A DNA stretch of 64,000 nucleotides. Origin: a bacterium. Its GTDB lineage: Bacteria > Bacillota > Clostridia > Lachnospirales > Lachnospiraceae. The notes below the pieces were generated by a model that made no database searches, was not told the origin of the DNA, and saw only the letters and a program-made list of their open reading frames with translations. Within the stretch, counting starts at the first letter, position 1, and each line of letters opens with the position of its first letter. This document shows, piece by piece, positions 49,427-58,529 of the stretch. The position numbers and the translations under genes are program-made. The stretch covers positions 19,087-83,086 of the forward strand of contig SFRL01000006.1 in assembly GCA_004562765.1 (NCBI GenBank), in the 5' to 3' direction.

Positions 49427-50374
49427 ATGAGAAAGAAAGGAAAAGAGGATGAAAAAATATTCAGAGGATTTGCTTCAAAAGAAAAAGGAATCGCAAATCT
49501 TCGTAAGACGTTCAATGAAGTAAAAAGTATTCCGTGTGTGGAAAGAAAGATTCAGGTAGAAGAGAAACATGTGACAGCGGATGATGGATATGAGATACCG
49601 GTTCGCATTTATCACAGCGAGACGCCGAAGGAGAATGGTGTGATTCTTTATTATATTCATGGCGGTGGTTTCTTTGGAGGACATCCAGGAGTTGTGGAGG
49701 AATCTGTCAAAATGTTTGTTGCAAAAACAGATTTTTGTGCTGTTTCCGTAGATTATCGTCTGGCACCGGAAAATCCGTATCCCCGGGGACATAAAGACTG
49801 CTATCAGGTACTGCAGTGGATTTATGAAAATGCGGAAAAAATGGGAGGAGACAAACATCATATTTTTGTGGCCGGTGACAGTGCGGGTGGAAATCTGACG
49901 CAGTATTGTACTACCAGAGATTGGGAAGACGATACCCATATGGTGAGAGGACAGATGCTTCTTTACCCGACTCCTAATATGGCAAAAATCGAGGATGAAT
50001 ACTATCACCCTTCGATGGATCAGTTTGAGATGATACCGAAGCAGAAAAGAGGACTCTCAAAGATGATCGGTATGTTTGGAGGAATGACAGAAGGACTGGA
50101 ACCGATCCTGGGTACTAAAGATGTGGAAAATGATTATCTGAATCCCTATACAAGAGATCCAAAGAAAAACCCGCCGACTTTTCTGGCAGTTGGAGAACAT
50201 GATTTTCTGAAATTAGAAACACTGGGATATGCCGTTAAACTACATAATGCCGGAGTAGATACAACAGCAGTGCTTTATAAAGGATTTGGTCATGCATTTT
50301 TTGACAATACCGGAGTATATCCTCAGTGTGAAGATTGTATTGACGAGATGATAAAATTTATTCTGGAGCATTAG
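49427..50374 (+). CDS. Alpha/beta hydrolase (HSL-type esterase)
   Basis: 315 residues. Oxyanion motif HGGGFFGG, nucleophile elbow GDSAGG, a later Asp region (AVGEHDFLKL) and catalytic His in GFGHAFF. HSL-family carboxylesterases act on short acyl esters. The N-terminus begins abruptly at ATG 49427 with a poor ribosome site, so a few residues may be missing. Confidence 0.88.
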   Translation: MRKKGKEDEKIFRGFASKEKGIANLRKTFNEVKSIPCVERKIQVEEKHVTADDGYEIPVRIYHSETPKENGVILYYIHGGGFFGGHPGVVEESVKMFVAKTDFCAVSVDYRLAPENPYPRGHKDCYQVLQWIYENAEKMGGDKHHIFVAGDSAGGNLTQYCTTRDWEDDTHMVRGQMLLYPTPNMAKIEDEYYHPSMDQFEMIPKQKRGLSKMIGMFGGMTEGLEPILGTKDVENDYLNPYTRDPKKNPPTFLAVGEHDFLKLETLGYAVKLHNAGVDTTAVLYKGFGHAFFDNTGVYPQCEDCIDEMIKFILEH

Positions 50375-50503
50375 AATTGTAAAGCTGCCATGAAAATAAT
50401 AAAAAAAGAACGATTATTTCCAAAAACTGTCTGGTTAAATTGAATAGTATTTATGATAAGATGAGATTATACAAGAACGATAATGTATAGGAGGAATTCA
50501 TTA

Positions 50504-52750
50504 ATGAGAGAAGTACTGAATCTGAACACAAAATGGGCTTTTTCCAAAGAGGCGGATCAGGTGCCGGAGATTATGCCGCAGAGATGGTATTGGGTTAATC
50601 TGCCCCACTGCTGGAATGCGATTGACGGACAGGATGGCGGTTCCGATTATTATCGCGGAACCTGCTATTATGCAAAAGAAATTGAAAAAAGTGAACTGCC
50701 TGTAAACTCCCAGTATTATCTGGAAATCCGCGGAGCAAATTCTTCCGCAGATGTGTATCTGAATGGTAAAAAGCTGGCTCATCATGACGGTGGATATTCC
50801 ACCTGGCGTGTGAATCTGACAGATTTTCTGGAAGATAAAAATCTTCTGGTGATTGCAGTGGACAACAGCCCCAACAGAACGGTATATCCTCAGACTGCCG
50901 ACTTTACTTTTTATGGTGGACTTTACCGGGACGTGAACCTGATCGCAGTCAATGATTCTCACTTTGATCTGGATTATTATGGAGGTCCCGGCATCAAAGT
51001 GTCTCCGGAGATTGACGAAAGCGATGCAAAAGTAGGTGTGGAAGTTTTCCTGACCAATGCAAAAGAGGGTCAGACACTGGTTTATACAGTGAAAGATCAG
51101 GATGGAAATATGGTTGCGGAAGTGGAAAAAGCAGTAGATGATACGGCAGAAGTACTTACGATTCCTCAGGTACATCTGTGGAATGGAAAAAAAGATCCCT
51201 ATCTTTATACCGCAAAAGTTGCTCTGAAAGACGGTGAGGAAATTCTGGATGCTGTCAGCACGCGTTTTGGCTGTCGTACTTATGAAATCGATCCGGAGAA
51301 AGGATTTATCCTGAATGGAGAAAGTTATCCGCTGCGTGGTGTATCCCGCCATCAGGATCGCTGGGGTCTGGGAAATGCATTGCTTCCGGAACATCACAGA
51401 GAAGATATCGAGCTGATCTGTGAAGTGGGTGCAACAACGATCCGTCTGGCACATTATCAGCACGATCAGTATTTCTATGATCTGTGCGATGAGAAAGGTC
51501 TTGTAATCTGGGCTGAAATTCCTTATATTTCTGATCATATGGACACAGGACGGGAGAATACTGTTTCTCAGATGAAAGAATTGATCACACAGAATTACAA
51601 TCATCCGAGTATCGTGGTATGGGGCTTATCCAATGAGATCACCATGTCCGGAAGTTCTACACCGGATCTTCTGGAAAATCATAATATTCTGAATGATCTG
51701 GCACATGAGATGGATAAAACAAGACTGACAACGATGGCTGTCGTTTCCATGTGTGATATTCATGATCCGTACATTCAGATTCCGGATACGGTTTCTTATA
51801 ACCATTATTTCGGATGGTACGGCGGCAATACATCCATGAATGGTCCGTGGCTTGATAATTTCCATAAAGAGTTCCCCAATATTCCGATTGGTATGAGCGA
51901 ATACGGATGTGAAGCTCTGAACTGGCATACTTCTGATCCGAAACAGGGTGATTATACAGAAGAATACCAGGCATATTACCATGAAGAACTGATCAAACAG
52001 CTTTTCACCAGACCATATCTGTGGGCTACCCATGTATGGAATATGTTTGATTTTGGTGCGGATGCAAGAAATGAAGGCGGAGAAAACGGACAGAATCACA
52101 AGGGACTGGTGACCTTTGACCGTAAATATAAAAAGGATTCTTTCTATGCATATAAAGCATGGCTTTCTGATGATCCTTTCGTACACATCTGTGGAAAGCG
52201 TTATGTTGACCGTGTGGAAGAAGAGACAAAAGTTACGGTTTACTCCAATCTTCCGGAAGTGGAATTATTTGTAAACGGAAAGAGCCTTGGTAAACAGACC
52301 AGCCCGGAACATTTCTTCTACTTCATGGTTCCGAATGCGAGAGAATCTACTCTTGTAGCTATTGCAGGTGACTGCAAAGATGAAAGTAAGATTCGTAAGG
52401 TAGAAGTGTTCAATGAGGAATATCGTCTTAAGGAAAAAGGCGCTGTTCTGAACTGGTTTGATATCACAGAACCGGAAGGATATTATTCACTGAATGATAC
52501 CGTGGAAGATATTATGAAATCCGAAGAAGGAAAAGCCATGTTCATGCAGATGATGGCAGGAGCCATGGGCGCTCAGGGAGATGGGAAACAGGAAGGCGGA
52601 ATGGTAATCAATGAAGCCATGATGAAAATGCTGGGAAGCTTTACCGTACTTCGCCTCCTGAATATGGCAGGTACTGCCGGAAAAGTATTGACAAAAGAAG
52701 AGATGTTGGGCGTAAATGCCATGCTAAACAAGATCAAAAAATGTGATTGA
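50504..52750 (+). CDS. Glycoside hydrolase family 2, beta-galactosidase-like
   Basis: 748 residues from ATG 50504 (GGAGGAATTCATTA). Sugar-binding (about 40-170), Ig-like and TIM-barrel domains. Acid/base Glu in WGLSNEI, nucleophile Glu in MSEYGCEA. The C-terminus adds a Met-rich segment (VEDIMKSEEGKAM..., SFTVLRLLNMAG) not needed for GH2 catalysis and seen in some Lachnospiraceae glycosidases. No signal peptide, so it acts on imported sugar. Confidence 0.93.
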   Translation: MREVLNLNTKWAFSKEADQVPEIMPQRWYWVNLPHCWNAIDGQDGGSDYYRGTCYYAKEIEKSELPVNSQYYLEIRGANSSADVYLNGKKLAHHDGGYSTWRVNLTDFLEDKNLLVIAVDNSPNRTVYPQTADFTFYGGLYRDVNLIAVNDSHFDLDYYGGPGIKVSPEIDESDAKVGVEVFLTNAKEGQTLVYTVKDQDGNMVAEVEKAVDDTAEVLTIPQVHLWNGKKDPYLYTAKVALKDGEEILDAVSTRFGCRTYEIDPEKGFILNGESYPLRGVSRHQDRWGLGNALLPEHHREDIELICEVGATTIRLAHYQHDQYFYDLCDEKGLVIWAEIPYISDHMDTGRENTVSQMKELITQNYNHPSIVVWGLSNEITMSGSSTPDLLENHNILNDLAHEMDKTRLTTMAVVSMCDIHDPYIQIPDTVSYNHYFGWYGGNTSMNGPWLDNFHKEFPNIPIGMSEYGCEALNWHTSDPKQGDYTEEYQAYYHEELIKQLFTRPYLWATHVWNMFDFGADARNEGGENGQNHKGLVTFDRKYKKDSFYAYKAWLSDDPFVHICGKRYVDRVEEETKVTVYSNLPEVELFVNGKSLGKQTSPEHFFYFMVPNARESTLVAIAGDCKDESKIRKVEVFNEEYRLKEKGAVLNWFDITEPEGYYSLNDTVEDIMKSEEGKAMFMQMMAGAMGAQGDGKQEGGMVINEAMMKMLGSFTVLRLLNMAGTAGKVLTKEEMLGVNAMLNKIKKCD

Positions 52751-52779
52751 TTTGCTTATTAATATAGGATGAGATGTAA

Positions 52780-52820
52780 AAAGACTGCCGGAACTTTGTG
52801 GGGTTAGGCAGTCTTTGTTT
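52780..52820 (+). terminator. Terminator after the GH2 gene
   Basis: AAAGACTGCC...GGCAGTCTTT, 10 bp, then GTTT. Confidence 0.8.
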
Positions 52821-52926
52821 ATCCTTCACCTAATTGAACAGCAGGAATTCCTAAGATTATACTTCATATTTCCTCCTTCGTTTTCATATGATAGATAGAA
52901 CACAGAGAACTAAAGGGGGAACTTGA

Positions 52927-53898
52927 TTGTACGATCGTGGTTTGGGTGTATTGGAACAATATGGTCTGACGGCAAAATCTGTGACAAGGGGTAGGAACGC
53001 CCTGATTTGTGATACGGAACAGGGATTGAAAATCATAAGGGAATTCTGGGGCTCACCAAGGAAAATGGAACAGCAGCAGAAGCTTCAGCAGCATTGCCGG
53101 GAAGGTGGATTTTTACTGGTAGATCAGGTAATGATCAATCAGGACGGACAGGTGATCAGCAGAGACGAAGAGGGAAATCCTTATGTGGTGCGGGACTGGT
53201 TTGTGGGAAAAGAATGTGATACACGCTCGGAAGAGGACATCCGCAAATGTATCTTTTCGATGGCACGGTTACATACGGTAATGCAGATGGACAGGGAGGA
53301 GAGTGAATGTACGGATGATCTGGCGGAAGAGATGAAACGTCATAACAGAGAACTGCGCAAAATCAGAAAATTTCTGCAGAAGAAAAAAAAGAAAAACGAA
53401 TTTGAAACGAAGCTGTCAGAGAGCATTTCTATTTTTCTGGAGCAGGGAGAAAAAACGGAGGAAAAATTAGCAGAATCGGATTATTACAGGATTTTGCAGG
53501 AGAATAAAAATGCAGTCTGTCATGGCGAGTGTAATCAGCACAATATATTATTTACACGTGACGGAGTTGCATTTACAAATTTTGAACACTGGAATTATGG
53601 AATACAGACATCTGATCTGTGCCAGTTTATGAGAAAAATACTTGAAAAACACTGCTGGAATCATGAACTGGGAGAAATGATGCTCAGAACGTATGAGAGT
53701 GTCAGGCCTCTTTCAGATGGAGAAATTCTGAATCTGAAGCTTCAGCTGTCATATCCGTGGAAATTCTGGAAAATCGCCAATTTTTATACAAACAGCAGCA
53801 AGGTATGGATTTCTCAGAAAAATACGGAAAAATTAGATCAGACCATTGCCCTGATTGAACCGTGGCAGCATTTTCTGGATCATTTCCCTGCAGAGTAA
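52927..53898 (+). CDS. CotS-like spore-coat kinase-family protein
   Basis: 323 residues from TTG 52927 (AAAGGGGGA upstream). Phosphotransferase-like fold with HGECNQHNIL and TNFEHWNYG where active kinases usually have HGD and DFE, so catalytic activity is doubtful. Resembles CotS/YutH spore-coat proteins. A Lys-rich stretch (FLQKKKKKNEF) is unusual. Confidence 0.8.
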   Translation: MYDRGLGVLEQYGLTAKSVTRGRNALICDTEQGLKIIREFWGSPRKMEQQQKLQQHCREGGFLLVDQVMINQDGQVISRDEEGNPYVVRDWFVGKECDTRSEEDIRKCIFSMARLHTVMQMDREESECTDDLAEEMKRHNRELRKIRKFLQKKKKKNEFETKLSESISIFLEQGEKTEEKLAESDYYRILQENKNAVCHGECNQHNILFTRDGVAFTNFEHWNYGIQTSDLCQFMRKILEKHCWNHELGEMMLRTYESVRPLSDGEILNLKLQLSYPWKFWKIANFYTNSSKVWISQKNTEKLDQTIALIEPWQHFLDHFPAE

Positions 53899-54015
53899 AT
53901 CACTGCCAATTTTTCTTCCATTTTCAGGCCGGATGGTATATAATGAGAACAGAAATGCAGCCATCAGGCAGGACGCTTTTTGGTTATGCGAGAAATAAAT
54001 TTGGGAGGTACAAAG

Positions 54016-55752
54016 ATGGATTACAAAGAGATTTATGAATCCTGGCTGAGCAATCCGTATTTTGACGAAGATACGAAAAATGAATTGAGAGCAATCGCAG
54101 ATGATGACAAGGAGATCAAAGAACGTTTTTACAAAGATCTGGAGTTTGGTACCGCAGGACTCAGGGGCGTGATCGGAGCAGGAACAAACCGGATGAATAT
54201 TTATGTAGTGAGAAAGACTACACAGGGTCTGGCAAACTATATTGCAGCAGTGAATGGTCAGGAAAAAGGTGTGGCAATTGCATATGATTCCCGTCGTATG
54301 TCACCGGAATTTGCGCAGGAAGCGGCACTGTGCCTGGCAGCAAACGGAATCAAGGCATATATTTTTGAGAGCCTTCGTCCGACACCTGAACTTTCTTATG
54401 CAGTAAGAAAGCTGGGATGTATCGCCGGTATCAATATCACAGCAAGCCACAATCCACCGGAATATAACGGTTACAAAGTATACTGGGAAGATGGTGCTCA
54501 GATCACACCGCCTCATGACAGTGGTATCATGGCTGAAGTTCAGAAAGTTACAGATTATAATGATGTAAAGACTATGGATAAAGCGGAAGCAGAAAAAGCA
54601 GGTCTTTATATTGTGATCGGCAAAGACGTGGATGATGCCTATATGGAAGAACTGAAAAGCCAGGTTATCCATATGGATGCCATCAAAGTTATGGCAAAAG
54701 ATCTGAAAATCGTATATTCTCCTCTTCACGGTACAGGAAATATCCCGGCAAGAAGAGTTCTGAAAGAGCTGGGCTTTGAAAATGTATATGTAGTAAAAGA
54801 GCAGGAACTTCCGGATGGTGAATTCCCGACTGTAAGTTATCCGAATCCGGAAGCAGACGAAGCTTTCGAACTGGGACTGAAACTTGCAAAAGAAGTAGAT
54901 GCAGACCTGGTACTGGCTACCGATCCGGATGCAGACCGTCTGGGATGTCGTGTAAAAGATTCTAAGACCGGAGAATATCATACTCTGACCGGAAATATGT
55001 CCGGATGTCTGTTGGAAGAGTATGAGCTGAGCCAGAGAAAAGCAGTCAACGGAAGTCTGCCGGAAGACGGCGCAGTTGTCAGCACTATCGTAACTACCAA
55101 TATGGCAGGAACCATTGCAAGATCCTATGGACTTCGCTTTATCGAAGTACTTACCGGTTTCAAATTTATCGGACAGCAGATCCTGGGATTTGAGCAGAGC
55201 GGAAAAGGCACATATTTATTTGGATTTGAGGAAAGCTATGGATGTCTGATCGGAACTCATGCAAGAGATAAAGATGCGATCGTTGCAACTATGGCACTGT
55301 GTGAGGCAGCTGCTTATTATAAGACACAGGGCAAGACTCTCTGGGATGCCATGATCGATATGTATGAAAAATACGGATATTACAAAGATGATATCAAGTC
55401 TATCACTTTGAAAGGAATTGAAGGACTTGCCAAGATTCAGGAAATCCTTGATACACTGCGTTCCAATCCACCGAAAGAGATCGGCGGCTATAAAGTACTC
55501 TCCGCAAGAGATTACAAGAAAGATACCATCGTGGATATGGCGACAGGAGAGACAAAACCGACAGGTCTGCCAAGTTCCAATGTTCTGTACTATGATCTGG
55601 AAGATGACGCATGGCTTTGTGTAAGACCGTCCGGTACGGAGCCGAAGGTAAAATTCTACTTTGGTGTAAAAGGCACTTCTCTGGAAGATGCAGATGAAAA
55701 GTCCGCAGCATTGGGCAAAGAAGTGCTGGCTATGATCGACAGCATGCTGTAG
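54016..55752 (+). CDS. Phosphoglucomutase/phosphomannomutase
   Basis: 578 residues from ATG 54016 (GGGAGG). Phosphoserine loop TASHNP (142-147, Ser144), metal loop DPDADRLG, sugar-binding GFEESYG and phosphate-binding RPSGTEPK. PGM2-like length. Interconverts hexose 1- and 6-phosphates. Confidence 0.95.
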   Translation: MDYKEIYESWLSNPYFDEDTKNELRAIADDDKEIKERFYKDLEFGTAGLRGVIGAGTNRMNIYVVRKTTQGLANYIAAVNGQEKGVAIAYDSRRMSPEFAQEAALCLAANGIKAYIFESLRPTPELSYAVRKLGCIAGINITASHNPPEYNGYKVYWEDGAQITPPHDSGIMAEVQKVTDYNDVKTMDKAEAEKAGLYIVIGKDVDDAYMEELKSQVIHMDAIKVMAKDLKIVYSPLHGTGNIPARRVLKELGFENVYVVKEQELPDGEFPTVSYPNPEADEAFELGLKLAKEVDADLVLATDPDADRLGCRVKDSKTGEYHTLTGNMSGCLLEEYELSQRKAVNGSLPEDGAVVSTIVTTNMAGTIARSYGLRFIEVLTGFKFIGQQILGFEQSGKGTYLFGFEESYGCLIGTHARDKDAIVATMALCEAAAYYKTQGKTLWDAMIDMYEKYGYYKDDIKSITLKGIEGLAKIQEILDTLRSNPPKEIGGYKVLSARDYKKDTIVDMATGETKPTGLPSSNVLYYDLEDDAWLCVRPSGTEPKVKFYFGVKGTSLEDADEKSAALGKEVLAMIDSML

Positions 55753-55761
55753 GAACCGGCG

Positions 55762-56469
55762 ATGAAAGAGTATACTTTTTCTGATCTTCAGAATATCGTG
55801 AAAACTCTTCGTGGGGAGAATGGATGCCCATGGGATCAGGTGCAGACCCATCAGAGTCTGGAGCGATGTATGATAGAGGAAGCGTATGAAGCTGTTGAAG
55901 GGATTCATTTGTATGCGGAGACCGGAGACGGGGAAAATCTCTGTGAAGAGCTGGGGGATGTGCTTTTGCAGGTGATATTTCACAGCCAGCTTGCCGAGGA
56001 AGAAGGAATTTTCAATCTGGATGATGTCATCTATGGAATCTGCGAGAAGATGATTCATCGTCATCCCCATGTGTTTTGTGAAGGACAGGCCAAAACAGAA
56101 CTGCCGAATTGGGATGAGATGAAAAAAGAAGAAAAAAGGGGGAAAAGAGACCGGAGATCGGAACTGGAAGCAGTTCCCCGGGCATTTCCCGCTTTGATCC
56201 GGGCAGAAAAAGTACAAAAGAAACTGGAAAAAGGTGATTACTGTCAATCAGAATCCTTAGATGAAATCTGTAAAGAAGCAGAGAACAGACTGAAGACGTT
56301 GGGAGAAGGCAATAGTATTTCCGGAAAAAGAGCGGAAGAAGAGATTGGAGAACTTTTATATCAGATTTGCAGGATTGCCGATCATTATGACGTTCATCCG
56401 GAAGAAGCACTTGCTGCTGCTGTAGATTCGCGGATTTGGCAGTTTAGTTCAAAAGCAAAACAGGAATAG
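55762..56469 (+). CDS. mazG: MazG nucleoside triphosphate pyrophosphohydrolase
   Basis: 235 residues. ENGCPWDQVQTHQSLERCMIEEAYEAVEGI contains the MazG metal-binding Glu cluster, followed by EELGDVLLQVIFHS; a second, weaker domain lies at the C-terminus (EEEIGELLYQICRIA). Hydrolyses (d)NTPs to limit misincorporation. Confidence 0.93.
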   Translation: MKEYTFSDLQNIVKTLRGENGCPWDQVQTHQSLERCMIEEAYEAVEGIHLYAETGDGENLCEELGDVLLQVIFHSQLAEEEGIFNLDDVIYGICEKMIHRHPHVFCEGQAKTELPNWDEMKKEEKRGKRDRRSELEAVPRAFPALIRAEKVQKKLEKGDYCQSESLDEICKEAENRLKTLGEGNSISGKRAEEEIGELLYQICRIADHYDVHPEEALAAAVDSRIWQFSSKAKQE

Positions 56470-56490
56470 GCAAATATATCAGTAAAATCC

Positions 56491-56519
56491 TTGACAAAAG
56501 GGGCATTAGAGTATATAAA
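56491..56519 (+). promoter_or_regulatory. Promoter of the HU gene
   Basis: TTGACA (56491-56496), 17-nt spacer, TATAAA (56514-56519). Confidence 0.8.
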
Positions 56520-56563
56520 TAGGTGTAGTACACATATTACTAGATACTTATAGGAGGAATATC

Positions 56564-56839
56564 ATGAACAAAACAGAATTAATCGCAGCTATGGCTGAAC
56601 AGACACAGTTATCTAAAAAGGATGCAGAAGCTGCTTTAAAAGCATTTGTTGACGTTGTATCTGAAGAATTGAAAAAAGGTGAGAAAGTTCAGTTGGTTGG
56701 ATTCGGTACTTTTGAAGTTTCTGAAAGATCTGCAAGAGAAGGAAGAAATCCTGCTACCGGCGAGACCATGACAATCAAAGCTTCCAAAGCTCCGAAGTTT
56801 AAAGCAGGAAAAGCTTTAAAAGATCTGGTTAACGCATAA
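56564..56839 (+). CDS. hup: HU-family DNA-binding protein
   Basis: 91 residues. Complete HU: MNKTELIAAMAEQTQLSKKDAE, GFGTFEVSERSAREGRNPATGE and the C-terminal KFKAGKALKDLVN. Nucleoid-associated DNA bending. TATAGGAGGAATATC precedes the ATG. Confidence 0.97.
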   Translation: MNKTELIAAMAEQTQLSKKDAEAALKAFVDVVSEELKKGEKVQLVGFGTFEVSERSAREGRNPATGETMTIKASKAPKFKAGKALKDLVNA

Positions 56840-56869
56840 TTCTATCTGGTTCTTATGTAAAGATAAGTT

Positions 56870-56908
56870 GGCTTTGCGGAGACATGATGTGTCTGCAAAG
56901 CCTTATTT
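56870..56908 (+). terminator. Terminator after hup
   Basis: GGCTTTGC...GCAAAGCC with inner AGACA/TGTCT, then TTATTT. Confidence 0.75.
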
Positions 56909-56930
56909 CATTTATAAGGAGAGCATATAT

Positions 56931-57170
56931 ATGAGATTGGATAAGTTTTTAAAGGTTTCCCGTCTGATTAAAAGAAGGACCGTAGCTAATGAAGCATGTG
57001 ATGCAGGCAGAGTATTAATCAATGATCGTCCGGCAAAGGCGTCGGCTCAAGTCAAGGCAGGAGATATTCTTGAAATACAGTTTGGCAGTAAGGCTGTAAA
57101 AGTGGAAGTACTGAATGTTCAGGAAACTGTAAAGAAAGAAGAAGCACAGGATTTATATCGATATCTGTAA
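56931..57170 (+). CDS. rqcP: S4-domain RNA-binding protein (RqcP/Hsp15-like)
   Basis: 79 residues from ATG 56931 (AAGGAGAG). S4 fold: MRLDKFLKVSRLIKRRTVANEACDAGRVLINDRPAK. Its position next to hup and the sporulation cluster is conserved in Clostridia; RqcP aids ribosome quality control. Confidence 0.93.
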   Translation: MRLDKFLKVSRLIKRRTVANEACDAGRVLINDRPAKASAQVKAGDILEIQFGSKAVKVEVLNVQETVKKEEAQDLYRYL

Positions 57171-57250
57171 CTGAAAAGGGGATGCTTGAACCACTGCCCG
57201 AAACGAATACCTGATGGCCTCACCACATATACTATAATGAGGCAAGAGAC

Positions 57251-57272
57251 TGACTTTGGGGACTCAAAGTCA
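57251..57272 (+). other. Hairpin upstream of yabP
   Basis: TGACTTTG-gggact-CAAAGTCA, 8 bp, 22 nt before the yabP start. It lies in a 124-bp gap that probably also holds a promoter (TATAAT-like at about 57231); function unknown. Confidence 0.45.
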
Positions 57273-57294
57273 TAGAATCAGGAGGGGAGATTGA

Positions 57295-57579
57295 ATGGAG
57301 GAAGGACAGGGGGCGATCCATCAGCTTAATCTGCGAGACAGAAAGACAGGTATGCTGACCGGGATTGTGGATGTGATTTCATTTGACAGTCAGCAGATTT
57401 TACTTGAGACAACACAGGGAATGTTGACGATCAAGGGGAAGGAACTTCATGTGAGTCGTCTCTGCCTGGAAAAGGGAGAAGTAGATATCGAGGGGATGAT
57501 GGACAGTCTGGTATATACAGATGGCGGTGCTTATGCGAGAAAACAGAAAGGCAGCCTGATGAAACGGCTGTTTGAATAG
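57295..57579 (+). CDS. yabP: Sporulation protein YabP
   Basis: 94 residues. Pattern QLNLRDRKTGMLTGIVDVISFDSQQILLETTQGMLTIKG...HVSRLCLEKGEVDIEG fits YabP. Needed for spore cortex formation; two bases upstream of yabQ. Confidence 0.93.
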   Translation: MEEGQGAIHQLNLRDRKTGMLTGIVDVISFDSQQILLETTQGMLTIKGKELHVSRLCLEKGEVDIEGMMDSLVYTDGGAYARKQKGSLMKRLFE

Positions 57580-57581
57580 TC

Positions 57582-58115
57582 ATGAGCGCTTATATGGGAA
57601 AAGAATTGCTCCTGTTTGTAAAATCTGTATGGTATGGTTCTTTTCTTCTGATGATTTATGACTGTCTGAGGATTCTTCGCCGGGTGTTCAAACATTCAGA
57701 TATTATAGTTGCCGTGGAAGATTTGATTTTCTGGACAGGAAGTGCGCTGTTCCTATTTGTGGGATATTTTCGGGACAATTCCGGGATCCTCAGAGGATAT
57801 TTATTTGTGGGAACAATAGTTGGAGCTGCAGCCTGGTATTTTTCACTCAGCCGATATTTCGTAAAATATGTATCTATGCTGTTGATAAAATTAAAAAGAA
57901 TCTTTATGATTCCCGTCCAAAAAACTCTAATTTTAGTAAAAAGGTTGAAATTTTGGGAAGTACGTTGTAAACTCTCTTTAAACACACGCAGAAAAGCTGT
58001 CTGCCGAAAATGGAAACAGAAAGCTGAGAGGAATAGGGGAGCGGATTATGAAAAAAAAGAAAACCGCAGGAAAACGGAAAAATACAAAAGCAAGGCGCAC
58101 TGCCATGGAGAATAA
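57582..58115 (+). CDS. yabQ: Spore cortex protein YabQ
   Basis: 177 residues with three or four N-terminal membrane helices (about 8-28, 42-60, 68-88) and a basic tail. Membrane protein of the outer forespore membrane. Its end overlaps the divIC start by 68 bp. Confidence 0.9.
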   Translation: MSAYMGKELLLFVKSVWYGSFLLMIYDCLRILRRVFKHSDIIVAVEDLIFWTGSALFLFVGYFRDNSGILRGYLFVGTIVGAAAWYFSLSRYFVKYVSMLLIKLKRIFMIPVQKTLILVKRLKFWEVRCKLSLNTRRKAVCRKWKQKAERNRGADYEKKENRRKTEKYKSKAHCHGE

Positions 58116-58380
58116 AATTGCCATGATCGGAATCAGTACGGTAGTCTGTATGCTTCTGGTGGTATTACTTTTTAAAGGTTCTTCTCTGCAGAGAAGGATT
58201 GATTCAAATGAAGCAAAGAAAGCACAGCTGGAACAGGAGCTGACGGCTGAACAGGCACGTACGGAAGAGATTGAAGAGATGCAGGATTATATGCAGAGTG
58301 ATGAGTATACAGAAAAAATTGCAAAAGAAAAAATTGGCCTTGTGAAGGATAATGAAATCCTTTTTAAAGAAAATAAGTAA
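58048..58380 (+). CDS. divIC: Septum formation initiator (FtsB/DivIC)
   Basis: 110 residues. Basic N-terminus, one membrane helix (ISTVVCMLLVVLLFKG), coiled coil (SLQRRIDSNEAKKAQLEQELTAEQ) and a short DivIC-type end (YTEKIAKEKIGLVKDNEILF). Acts in the division complex. Confidence 0.92.
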   Translation: MKKKKTAGKRKNTKARRTAMENKIAMIGISTVVCMLLVVLLFKGSSLQRRIDSNEAKKAQLEQELTAEQARTEEIEEMQDYMQSDEYTEKIAKEKIGLVKDNEILFKENK

Positions 58381-58406
58381 TAATTAGAATCTGGAACTTC
58401 GGATTT

Positions 58407-58472
58407 TGTCTAAAAATTTTTATGGACGGTATTGCAGATTTGACAGGTTTTTCAGGAAAAGGTATCTATAAT
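58407..58472 (+). promoter_or_regulatory. spoIIE promoter with 21-nt spacing and Spo0A-box-like sites
   Basis: TTGACA (58440-58445) and TATAAT (58467-58472) are 21 nt apart. Two Spo0A-box-like sequences are present: TGTCTAA at 58407-58413, and TTTGACA (reverse TGTCAAA) at 58439-58445. The B. subtilis spoIIE promoter is also 21-spaced and Spo0A-activated. Confidence 0.6.
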
Positions 58473-58529
58473 ACTCCTTTAAGGATACCTGGGAGAAGTC
58501 CCGGTGGGAAATAAGGGGGTCATGGATAC

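Noticed and set aside
51626..52186. Minus-strand frames over the GH2 gene
   Set aside because: Antisense shadows of a well-supported enzyme, without starts or motifs.
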